From an uncultured Selenomonadales bacterium (GTDB lineage: Bacteria > Bacillota > Negativicutes > Selenomonadales > Selenomonadaceae): a stretch of DNA of 24,196 bases. The notes beneath the pieces are model-generated. The model made no database searches and was not told the DNA's origin. It was given only the letters and a program-made list of their open reading frames with translations. A program made the position numbers and the translations under genes. The DNA lies in NCBI GenBank assembly GCA_946403735.1, contig CAMJAZ010000001.1, forward strand, positions 1 through 24,196, given 5' to 3'. The stretch's first letter is position 1, and each line of letters begins with the position of its first letter. Shown piece by piece: positions 7,495-16,047 of the stretch.

Positions 7495-9024
7495 ATGAGT
7501 ACATTCCAAAAAAAATTTCGACGCGCAAATTTAGGGGTAAAAAAATTTATTTCAATGCTGACTACTGCCGCATTATTTGCCGCTCCAGCTATTGTAAATG
7601 CGCAGGAAATTACTAAAACTGATTCGGCAAATGCAGGCACTATTACGACAAACGGTAATGTCACGAACATTTTAGCCGATAGAATGGTGAACGATACCAC
7701 CGCTATTAACCAATTTTCAAAATTTGATTTGGACGCGAATAATATTGCCCATATGCACTTCGGCACGAATATTAATTCTACTAACGCCGATACACTTGTA
7801 AATTTTGTTGACAGTCAAGCAAATATCAATGGCATTGTCAACGCCGTACAAAACGGACAAGTGGGCGGCAATTTGTATTTCATAAGTTCCGAAGGAATTG
7901 CAGTTGGCAGTTCAGGCGTTATCAATGCGGGCAAAGTTGGTCTCATCTCGCCTACCAATCAAGCGTACCAAGATTTATTAGACAATGCGCAGAATATTAC
8001 TGACTCCACTTTCAACGCGGAAAATATTCAAAACGGTTTGATTCCGCTGAACTACACGGGTTCAATTACGGTTGAAGGCAATATTAACGCTACAAACGGA
8101 ATAACGCTTGCCGCCGCTAATATCGACATTAAAAGCGGCACTACTCTTGTAAATAGCTCGACTATAGATTATTCTAGTATCGTCAACGTGACTGACGCGC
8201 AGGGAAATGTTCTTGTCGATTCGGGATTAAATCGCAACAATATGGCGGTTACAAAAGATTCAGAAGGAAATTTAACAATCGTTGCCAGGTTAGACAATAA
8301 TTCTGTTAAATCTCAAGGAAGTCTTACTGACACGTTGGGAGTTAATCTTTCTACGGACATTGAGCCTTTAACTGCAAAAATCAATATCGAAAAAGACGCG
8401 AAAATAATTTCTGACAGCGACGTTGATATTAAAAGTGATTTTAACCGCGCAGAAGGTAGAATTGCCGATTCAATTAACCGATCCTTTAAAGCTAATGTTT
8501 CAATCGACGGCGAAGTTAGCGGCAAGAACGTCAACATTTCCGCGAACGTTTTGGACGATTACAAATTCACCAGTCAAGTCAACACAGTTAATACAAATTC
8601 TGATGACGAAGAAAATACCAATAACAAAGAAGTTATTGAATCAGTCGCCCAATATCTAAACGTTCCGTCCCTTCTTGAAATGGCGCACGTTTCCAACGCA
8701 ATGGTTTTGCGTAACGATTCGGCTGAAGTCAATATCGGTGAAAATGCCGCAGTAAAGGGGCATGATTTGAACGTTGCCGCTGAAAGTACTTTCAACGCAA
8801 ATTTAAATTCCAATGCCGCAGTGGGAAAATCTTCCGCCTCTGCCGTAACCGTCAACTATTCGCAAAATAATTCCAACGTCAACATAAGTAGTCAACTTAA
8901 CGCTACTGGCAATATGTCTGTAGTTTCAAACGCCGTTGCAAATTTAAATTCCTCCTCTGCCGTTGACTTGACGCAAAAAGAATCTTCCGCCATAGCAATA
9001 GCTGGCAATGTTGCTCTTACTTAA
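7495..9024 (+). CDS. TpsA segment 1: signal peptide, TPS secretion domain and first beta-helix part
   Basis: Starts at ATG 7495 behind a strong ribosome binding site. The signal peptide has a long basic n-region (KKFRRANLGVKK), a hydrophobic core (LTTAALFAAPAIV) and a likely cut after VNA. The TPS domain follows, with NGNVTNILADRMVNDTTAIN, QFSKFDLDANNIAHMHF and the NPNGI-equivalent block GGNLYFISSEGIAVG then INAGKVGLISPT. This region is what TpsB recognises. Beyond it are beta-helical repeats rich in Asn, Asp and Val. The segment ends at TAA 9022-9024 in VALT*NAAALNLN. An internal related stretch reads YSQNNSNVNI, so Gln is the likely original residue at the stop. If translated alone this would be a 509-aa secreted fragment. 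Confidence 0.8.
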   Translation: MSTFQKKFRRANLGVKKFISMLTTAALFAAPAIVNAQEITKTDSANAGTITTNGNVTNILADRMVNDTTAINQFSKFDLDANNIAHMHFGTNINSTNADTLVNFVDSQANINGIVNAVQNGQVGGNLYFISSEGIAVGSSGVINAGKVGLISPTNQAYQDLLDNAQNITDSTFNAENIQNGLIPLNYTGSITVEGNINATNGITLAAANIDIKSGTTLVNSSTIDYSSIVNVTDAQGNVLVDSGLNRNNMAVTKDSEGNLTIVARLDNNSVKSQGSLTDTLGVNLSTDIEPLTAKINIEKDAKIISDSDVDIKSDFNRAEGRIADSINRSFKANVSIDGEVSGKNVNISANVLDDYKFTSQVNTVNTNSDDEENTNNKEVIESVAQYLNVPSLLEMAHVSNAMVLRNDSAEVNIGENAAVKGHDLNVAAESTFNANLNSNAAVGKSSASAVTVNYSQNNSNVNISSQLNATGNMSVVSNAVANLNSSSAVDLTQKESSAIAIAGNVALT

Positions 9025-9036
9025 AATGCCGCCGCG

Positions 9037-9717
9037 TTGAATTTAAATTCTACGTCTAGGCTCAATGCGAACGGCAATTTAAATATATCTTCAAAAAGTG
9101 AAACACCCACCGACATTTCAAATAACGTCGACACGGTTGGTGACGGTTTAACGGCAATTGGCGCTAACTTTTTACGGCAAACAAACTCTTCCAACATTAA
9201 AGTTGACGGCGATTTAAACGGTTACAATGTTTCTGTCACGTCTGAAAACTTATTGCCGACTTACAAAGTCAATTCGCACATTGAGACTGTAAATTTAGAC
9301 GACATAAACAAAGATGATAAAGATAATAAATCGCAGGGAAGTTTCATAGCGTTCAACACCAACATAGCGTCGCCTGAAAATTCTTCCCACATTGAAATTG
9401 CAGACAACGCGAACATTACGGCTAAGGGAGATTTGAAAGTTACTTCAAACATAGTTATGGATGACCCGCAGATTGGCGCACTTATCGTGACTAATACCGA
9501 TAATAGCGGCGGCGAATCTCTTTCAATCAATCCTGCTGTTTCGACTGCGCAAATTAAAAATGATTCGTCCATTATTACGACTGCCGCTAATCTTCAAGGC
9601 TCAACCGTAACGATAAATTCCAATGTCAATGTTGATAATGCACGGTTAAAGAAACTTAAACAAGACGTTCAAGACCTTTATGTCGACGTTAAAAATTATT
9701 TGGGCGATAGTGAATAA
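9037..9717 (+). CDS. TpsA segment 2: beta-helical stretch between the first and second internal stops
   Basis: The frame is open from 9025 directly after the first TAA; the TTG at 9037 is only the first start-like codon and has no ribosome binding site. It continues the short-strand pattern of segment 1 (LNLNSTSRLNANGNLNISSK) and ends in a charged helix (LKKLKQDVQDLYVDVKNYL) cut by TAA at 9715-9717. That helix resumes immediately after the stop (LKNFFNSLTDTDSDENILTQ), so the break lies inside one structural element. It is not an independent gene. Confidence 0.6.
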   Translation: MNLNSTSRLNANGNLNISSKSETPTDISNNVDTVGDGLTAIGANFLRQTNSSNIKVDGDLNGYNVSVTSENLLPTYKVNSHIETVNLDDINKDDKDNKSQGSFIAFNTNIASPENSSHIEIADNANITAKGDLKVTSNIVMDDPQIGALIVTNTDNSGGESLSINPAVSTAQIKNDSSIITTAANLQGSTVTINSNVNVDNARLKKLKQDVQDLYVDVKNYLGDSE

Positions 9718-9738
9718 CTTAAAAACTTTTTTAATTCG

Positions 9739-12700
9739 TTGACTGATACTGATTCAGACGAAAATATTTTGACGCAAGCGACGACTGCTGCTGATATTAT
9801 TGAACAATTAAAAGCCAAAAGCGGCGCTGGCGAACTTGTAGACCGCGCAGAAAAACTTTTTGACACGGTCACTAGCGCACATAAAATCGCCAACTACTAC
9901 GCCGATAAAGAACAAATTGCGGGTAGCACTTCAAAAGATAATAAAAAATCTTCCTCATCTTTGTCAATGACGACGGTTGTTGAGAATTTGGACAATACCT
10001 CTCAAGTCTTTATCGGCAAGAATACTGAAATTACAAGCGACAATGACGCTGAAATTTCTTCAACTATTAACCAAGTTGACATTGCAGTAAGCGGACATAT
10101 CAAGCCTTCAAATGAGTCAACGTCGACGGTTGATGCGGTCGTCAATTACTTTACCGCCAATGCGGACAATATTGTTGCGGTTGCTGAAGGTGCCAAGATT
10201 ACGGCGGGTAAAAAACTTGACGTTAAAGCAAATAACAACATCAACCACATAATTTTGAATGACGGTTCTGGCAAGGAGTCTGGAAATTCTGTACACGCGG
10301 CTGGAACTGTTAGTTATGCAAATGGCGAATCGCTTGCGCTGGTTTCCATTGACGACGAAACGAATTTGAATGTAAGCGGCGCTTTAAATGTTAATGCGAA
10401 TAACAATACCAATCTTTTAAATGCGGCGGGCGGTCTTGCCGTATCAAGCGGCGCGGCTGGTATAGGTGCAAGTGTTGCCGTTAATAATTTTGACGTAAAA
10501 ACTTTAGCGAAGGTCGGCAATAATGACATCGGCGAAAGTTCTGAATTGGTTTCACTGCTCCATTCAAAAATTGATTCGCCAGAAAAATTTTTTTGCACTG
10601 CTGAAACAACCACTTCTAAACTTCTTAACGCAAAATCTATATGCGTTAAAGCCGTGACGGATGGCGCAATAAATTCTTTGAGTATCGCGGGCGGTCTTGC
10701 TACTTCGGAAGATAATAAAAATTCCTCCGAATCTTTGGGCAACAACGCCGCGCAGTCTTCAGGTACAGGATCTAAGATTTCCTCCGCTATGGACACTTTC
10801 AGAAACTATTTCACGTCTGATGAAAGCGGTGAAGACGGCGGCATTTTCAAAAACACGCTGAATAAATTTATCAAAAGTGAAAATGAAGATACTGGCGGCG
10901 AAAAGCCTTCAAACACTTCCATTCCTAAAATTTCTGAACTGGCGAATATTTTCAATTCGGAAAGTGCTGACCTTGAAAGCGGTTCAAATTCCGAATCGCA
11001 GTCATTTAAATTTACTTTTGACGGCGCGGGTTCTGCGTCAATAAATCTCGGTAACAATCGCACGGAAAGCGGCATTGAAAATACTAACGTCACTTCTCAA
11101 GGCGACATTAACGTTAAAGCTACCGATGACGGTTTTATAGGTGCATGGAGCGGCGCGGGAGCATTGAATTTCCGCAAACAACAAGGCAACGCCTCCAATA
11201 ACTCGTCAACTTCCGTCGGTATGACTGGCGCCGTTGCGTTGAATAAAATTGAAAACGCCGTTATTTCTGGGCTTAGAAATAATACCATAAACGCAAATTA
11301 TAATTCACTTACAAATACTGCTGAAAAGACGGGTGCTTTAATTGCCGCTGCACCTTCGCTTAGTGTTCAAGCGTCTGGCGGTGAAGGTAAGAAAAACTTT
11401 TCTGGCGCGGCATCGGCGTCGGTGTCCATTGCTCAAAATACGGTCGGCGCTGAACTCGTCAACAATAATACTCAAAGATTATCATCTTTAATTAACAAAG
11501 CTGAAAATCGTGATACGCAAATAGTCGGCGGAATAAATCTTTCCATTGCAACTGGCGGCAATAAAGGTACAGCAGTCGGCGGCTCGGCAAGTTTTGCGCA
11601 TTTGAGAAACGATATTCACGCGACGATTGACAAAGGATATTACCAAGTTTCAGGTGATTTTGCCAATACCGCAACGACTTCAACCAATCAGATAGTCGGT
11701 TCAGTCGGTGTATCAGTTGCAACGGGTACTGAATCAAGCTACGGTTTTCAAGGCGTGCTTGCTTACAACCGCGTTGAAAATAAAGACTACGCTACGATTA
11801 AAGGTGCTACTATTAATGCAAGCGGAAAATTTGACAACCTAGCGCAGGATTTCAAAGTTGAAGGCGATAAAAAGCACGACGCCTTCTTAACAAAAGCTGG
11901 CTTAGATGTAAACGGTCAAAGTTATGCTGACGAATCGTCCGTTTCAAAGACTGATGAAACTTTGAACGTTGCGAAAAATCAAACTTCAAATGAAAGTGAC
12001 GCTCAAACTTTTGACGCTGAAAGTTCCGAAAATAAAACAAACACTTCACATTACGGAAATAAAATTATCACGGCGGCATTAGCCGTTTCTGCAAGCGGCG
12101 ACGGTTCTGGTATGGCGTCATTGGCTATAAGTGACGTTGACAACGATTTTGAATCCGTCATTGAAGGCAGTGAAATAAGCGGCGGCGATACTCCTAAAAA
12201 TATTCACGCTGAATCAAATACGCTCGATATAAACGCGGCGGCTGGTGCGGCGGTAAGTTCTAAAGGTTTTGGCGCTGGCGGTTCAATAAGTTGGCAGACA
12301 ACTGACAATACCGTTAAAGCGGGTATAGATTCTACCGTAGGAAGAAATTCTGGTCTTTACATAAACTCCTTGTCAAATGCTTTTGAAGTAAACGTCGCTG
12401 GTCAACTTTCTGGCGGCAAGGGAACAGCTGTAGGTTTGGCATTGGCTTACAACGCCTTGAATGATTCGACTGACGCTTTCATTAGAAACGTTGACTTTAC
12501 AAAAGGCAATTTTGGTAGCGGCAACATTAACGTCAACGCCGAAAGTAAGGGCGCAGTTTATGCAGTCGGTGCAGGGGTCGGCGTATCGACAAATAGCGCG
12601 GCTCTAGGCGGTTCAATAGCCATAAATCGCGGTCACAATTCAACCAACGCCTTTATCGACAATGTAAACTTGGTTGACAATTCCCGTAACACGAATATAA

Positions 12701-14778
12701 ATGTAAATGCACGTGACAATATAAACAAGCTGGCAGTAGTCGGCAACTTGCAAGTTAGTGGAGGCAGTGCGGCAGTTGGTGGCGCTGTTGCTTATAATGA
12801 CGTTGGAATTTCAAATTCTCGACAAACTACCAATGCTGAAATTAAAAATTCAAATCTGCAAGGACTTAAAAGTTTGTCCGTCGCCGCTGATGACAATTCG
12901 GAATTAACGACAATAGGCGTTGGCGTAGGTGCGGCGTCGAAAGGTGCGGCAGTTCAAGGCGCGGTAGCTGTTGCCACAATCAATAAAGATGTTGATTCGT
13001 TAATCAGCAATTCAACTATCAACGCGGATGGCTTGACGAAAATAAATTCTGCAACGTCTGAAGATATTACTACTTCTGCAGATGTACTTGCCTTGAATTT
13101 AGGAACAGGAGCGGCAATAGGCGCTGGCGTTTCGATAAACAATGACGATACAAAAACTTCCTCCAATGTAAAATCTTCAAGCGTAACTGGCAACGGCTTA
13201 GAAGTGCTTGCGGCTAACAATTCCGCAATTTTGAATGTCGGTATAGGCGGTTCAGCTGGCGGTACAGGTGCGGCAGTTACAGGTTCAGTTGCAGTCAATA
13301 ACATTTCAGGTAAAACGTCCTCAATCGTTGACGATTCGCAGATAAATTCTACTGGCAATAATAATGTCGTGGTTGACGCGCAGAGCGATGAAAGAATTTC
13401 CAACTACGCAGGAAGTATTTCATTTACAGGTACAGGCGGCGCAGTTGGCGTATCTGTTTCACGCAATAATATTACGTCGGAAACAAATGCCGAAATTACG
13501 GGCGCAAATTCTTCTGTAACAATTAACCGCAATGGGGACGACTACAAAGAAACTTCCTTGAAAAATTTTGTAGACGACAGCGCGATTGTTAATGAAGATT
13601 TTGCGAAAAAACTTTTTGATACAAAAAATAATGTTTCCGATAAAGACGACAGCGCAAAAAAAGATGCGGCGCAAAAAGATTCTGAAGGCATTGGCAGTGT
13701 ATTCAGAGCTAGGACGGGGCTTTCAGATTCAAGACAGGCTACAAATTATCGCGGCGTAGTTGTTTCTGCAAGTGGCACGCATACTTTAAAATCGTTGATG
13801 ATAAACGGCGGCGCGGCAGGTACAGGCGCGGCAGTCAACGGTACAGTCAACATTAACAAAATAGGCGGCTCAACTAATGCTGTTATTGACGGCGCAGAAA
13901 TTTCAGCATCAAGTGATGACGTAAATGTTGTAGCTCACGACTACACAAACAGTATTGGCTTAGTTGGTACGGCTAATGTTGCAGGTACAGGCGCGGCGGT
14001 AGGTCTCGGCAATGACAGTGAAGATATTACACGCGCGGTAAATTCTTCCGTCACGGGACAAAATAGAAATAATGGCGATATTTACGTAAATAATCTTAAC
14101 GTCGAATCAAAAGGGCGGCAGGGTATAACATCTTTAGTCGCTGGAATTTCAGGAGCAGGTGTTGGCGCGGGATTGTCAAATTCAACTGGCGTTTATCTGC
14201 TTGACGCAAAAACTACAGCCGCTCTCAACAATGCCAACGTTAAAAATAATTACCTTAGCGTACTTGCTGACCACGATTCAAAAATCAACACGTTAGGCGC
14301 GGCTATAGGTTTCAGTGCAGTAGGTGCAGGAACTGGTTTAGGCGTCGAAGTTTTAAAGGAAACGGATAAAACGTCCTCCGAAGTGAAAAATTCCAATGTC
14401 AACTATTTAAATTCAACGAATAATCTTGACATTAAAGCCGTCAACAATACTAAGCTGAATTATGAAATTTTTGACGTAGGTGTTGGAGTCATCGGCGTTG
14501 GAGCGGCGGGAAGTGTCGGCGTTGCCAATGTGCAGAATAATGTTTTGACGAACGTTGAAAATTCCACGTTCAGCAACATCAATTCTGTCAACATTAGCGC
14601 GGAAAATAATTTAGACTTCGACAATTTTGCATTTACTGGCGCGGCAGGACTTGGAGGAATTGGCGTTGGTGTTGCAGTCAATACCGTTGATTCGCTGATA
14701 AAAACTAACATTGACAATACATCCATTCAAGCAGAATCAATTTCTGTAAGTTCAACAGAAAATCGTGACTTCAACTAA
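9739..14778 (+). CDS. TpsA segment 3: helical linker, beta-helix and Ala/Gly-rich repeat modules
   Basis: Open in frame from 9718; the TTG at 9739 is arbitrary. It begins with a helical region (ADIIEQLKAKSGAGELVDRA), then beta strands. An acidic Ser/Glu-rich linker runs at about 10.76-11.02 kb (FTSDESGEDGGIF). Most of the rest is a series of modules, each with an Ala/Gly-rich hairpin such as GGTGAAVTGSVAVNN followed by a strand pair that ends in a polar turn. Two cysteine codons (10594-10596 and 10642-10644) are the only ones I find in the whole exoprotein. The segment ends at TAA 14776-14778 inside NRDFN*KAAAIGAGGVA, where the module pattern continues undisturbed on both sides. Confidence 0.72.
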   Translation: MTDTDSDENILTQATTAADIIEQLKAKSGAGELVDRAEKLFDTVTSAHKIANYYADKEQIAGSTSKDNKKSSSSLSMTTVVENLDNTSQVFIGKNTEITSDNDAEISSTINQVDIAVSGHIKPSNESTSTVDAVVNYFTANADNIVAVAEGAKITAGKKLDVKANNNINHIILNDGSGKESGNSVHAAGTVSYANGESLALVSIDDETNLNVSGALNVNANNNTNLLNAAGGLAVSSGAAGIGASVAVNNFDVKTLAKVGNNDIGESSELVSLLHSKIDSPEKFFCTAETTTSKLLNAKSICVKAVTDGAINSLSIAGGLATSEDNKNSSESLGNNAAQSSGTGSKISSAMDTFRNYFTSDESGEDGGIFKNTLNKFIKSENEDTGGEKPSNTSIPKISELANIFNSESADLESGSNSESQSFKFTFDGAGSASINLGNNRTESGIENTNVTSQGDINVKATDDGFIGAWSGAGALNFRKQQGNASNNSSTSVGMTGAVALNKIENAVISGLRNNTINANYNSLTNTAEKTGALIAAAPSLSVQASGGEGKKNFSGAASASVSIAQNTVGAELVNNNTQRLSSLINKAENRDTQIVGGINLSIATGGNKGTAVGGSASFAHLRNDIHATIDKGYYQVSGDFANTATTSTNQIVGSVGVSVATGTESSYGFQGVLAYNRVENKDYATIKGATINASGKFDNLAQDFKVEGDKKHDAFLTKAGLDVNGQSYADESSVSKTDETLNVAKNQTSNESDAQTFDAESSENKTNTSHYGNKIITAALAVSASGDGSGMASLAISDVDNDFESVIEGSEISGGDTPKNIHAESNTLDINAAAGAAVSSKGFGAGGSISWQTTDNTVKAGIDSTVGRNSGLYINSLSNAFEVNVAGQLSGGKGTAVGLALAYNALNDSTDAFIRNVDFTKGNFGSGNINVNAESKGAVYAVGAGVGVSTNSAALGGSIAINRGHNSTNAFIDNVNLVDNSRNTNINVNARDNINKLAVVGNLQVSGGSAAVGGAVAYNDVGISNSRQTTNAEIKNSNLQGLKSLSVAADDNSELTTIGVGVGAASKGAAVQGAVAVATINKDVDSLISNSTINADGLTKINSATSEDITTSADVLALNLGTGAAIGAGVSINNDDTKTSSNVKSSSVTGNGLEVLAANNSAILNVGIGGSAGGTGAAVTGSVAVNNISGKTSSIVDDSQINSTGNNNVVVDAQSDERISNYAGSISFTGTGGAVGVSVSRNNITSETNAEITGANSSVTINRNGDDYKETSLKNFVDDSAIVNEDFAKKLFDTKNNVSDKDDSAKKDAAQKDSEGIGSVFRARTGLSDSRQATNYRGVVVSASGTHTLKSLMINGGAAGTGAAVNGTVNINKIGGSTNAVIDGAEISASSDDVNVVAHDYTNSIGLVGTANVAGTGAAVGLGNDSEDITRAVNSSVTGQNRNNGDIYVNNLNVESKGRQGITSLVAGISGAGVGAGLSNSTGVYLLDAKTTAALNNANVKNNYLSVLADHDSKINTLGAAIGFSAVGAGTGLGVEVLKETDKTSSEVKNSNVNYLNSTNNLDIKAVNNTKLNYEIFDVGVGVIGVGAAGSVGVANVQNNVLTNVENSTFSNINSVNISAENNLDFDNFAFTGAAGLGGIGVGVAVNTVDSLIKTNIDNTSIQAESISVSSTENRDFN
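10420..14340 (+). repeat. Ala/Gly-rich protein-level repeats in TpsA, densest at 12238-14340
   Basis: Related hairpin motifs of the form (G/A)-x-G-A-A-V-x-G-x-(V/I)-A-x-N recur near 10437, 12238, 12398, 12560, 12740, 12911, 13085, 13234, 13421, 13801, 13981, 14138 and 14308. In the dense part the spacing is about 150-190 nt (50-62 residues). DNA identity between copies is low, but GGTACAGGTGCGGCAGT-like cores are shared, so these are old, diverged repeats and not recent tandem copies. Such modules are expected to form successive rungs or hairpins of the exoprotein rod. Confidence 0.6.
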
Positions 14779-14826
14779 AAGGCGGCGGCTATTGGTGCTG
14801 GCGGTGTTGCGGCGTCTGCCAACGTT

Positions 14827-16047
14827 ATGGTCACGAATATCGGCACGGAATTAGCGGACAACTACGAATCAGCGGCAAATGCTGGTTCTAGCGATAAAGA
14901 CGGCGCGCAAGTCAACATAAATGAAAAACTTTCAACCGCTAATGATGCAACTTCCAAAAACAAATTAAGCGGCAATTTTGGCACAGATAATCCTGCTAAC
15001 GGCTTGAATGTTTCAACGTCGGAAGTTACAGCCACAAAAGGCGGCAGTGCAGAAAGTTTGACTTCGGGCATTGAAACGACGATAACAAATTCCAATTTTA
15101 AAGCAAATACCGTAGACATCAACAACAGCGCTGTAAATGAAGTGGTAATGGACGGCAGAAGCGGTGCAGTTGGCGCAGTTAGCTTGAATGGCGCAGTAGG
15201 CATTTTGAACGTAAGCAAAAATTCCGCCTTGAATGTAACCAACACGAATATAGCTTCAGCGAATGATATTTCCATAAGAAATTCTGTAAGCGGTACAACG
15301 GAACTTAATATAACGCAGGGCAGTGCAGGAGCTTTCGCGGCAAATGTATCTTACGCGGCGCTTAATTCAAGCGGCGTCGATAAAGTTAATATAAGCGGCG
15401 GCAATTTCACGGCTGGCAGTTTCATTAACGTTATTAACGCTGATAATTCCCAAAACAACGTTAATTCTGTTGGCGTAGCATTAGGAGCTGGTGCCGCAGG
15501 TGTTTTGATTGCCGAAGGTAAAGTTGACAGTTCAAACAGCATAGTTATTAATAATAGCGCGTCGTTTACTACTACTGGAAAGGAAATTACGCTTGACGAT
15601 GGCGAAACTTACATAGACAGTAGCATTAACATTCAAGATATTAACGGCACGCCATTAAAAGTTGAGGCGCAGGCAGTAACTGGCGGTACACTTTTCGCGG
15701 GAACTGGTATTGCGGCAACGGCAAGTACAAACGGTTCTGCAAACGTTGAGATTGGCGACGGTGTTAAATTCAATTCTAAAAGTCTTAGCATCAACGCAAT
15801 GAACTTTTTGGACACGAACGCCATAACTTCAACAACATCAGGCAGTATGCTTTACAGCTCATCACTTACTGGCGTTAAAAATCAAATTGGAAGTTCCGCA
15901 GATAATCCCTCTGGCACAAATATTAAAATAAATGATAATGTTTTCCTCAACGCTGATGAAGTCAACATTTCTGGACTTGTAATGGCGAGACAAAATTTAG
16001 ATATGACTTCATTTAGCGCAGGAGCGAATGCCAAAGGGAGCAAGTGA
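14827..16047 (+). CDS. TpsA segment 4: beta-helical stretch between the third stop and the G-run slip
   Basis: Open in frame from 14779; the ATG at 14827 (in SANVMVTNIG) lacks a ribosome binding site. It continues with short alternating strands rich in Asn, Ser, Thr and Ala (for example VDINNSAVNEVVMDGRSGAV and TTELNITQGSAGAFAANVSY). The apparent end GANAKGSK then TGA (16045-16047) is out of frame. Deleting one G of the GGG at 16036-16038 gives ANAKGASEGNLNSYVNSN and joins segment 5 smoothly. It is part of the same exoprotein and not a gene of its own. Confidence 0.65.
   Translation: MVTNIGTELADNYESAANAGSSDKDGAQVNINEKLSTANDATSKNKLSGNFGTDNPANGLNVSTSEVTATKGGSAESLTSGIETTITNSNFKANTVDINNSAVNEVVMDGRSGAVGAVSLNGAVGILNVSKNSALNVTNTNIASANDISIRNSVSGTTELNITQGSAGAFAANVSYAALNSSGVDKVNISGGNFTAGSFINVINADNSQNNVNSVGVALGAGAAGVLIAEGKVDSSNSIVINNSASFTTTGKEITLDDGETYIDSSINIQDINGTPLKVEAQAVTGGTLFAGTGIAATASTNGSANVEIGDGVKFNSKSLSINAMNFLDTNAITSTTSGSMLYSSSLTGVKNQIGSSADNPSGTNIKINDNVFLNADEVNISGLVMARQNLDMTSFSAGANAKGSK

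Noticed and set aside
10314..13403. Long open frames on the minus strand inside tpsA (for example 10314-10796 and 12954-13403)
   Set aside because: They lie exactly opposite the Ala/Gly/Asn-rich coding sequence, lack ribosome binding sites and recognisable domains, and arise from the codon bias of the sense strand.
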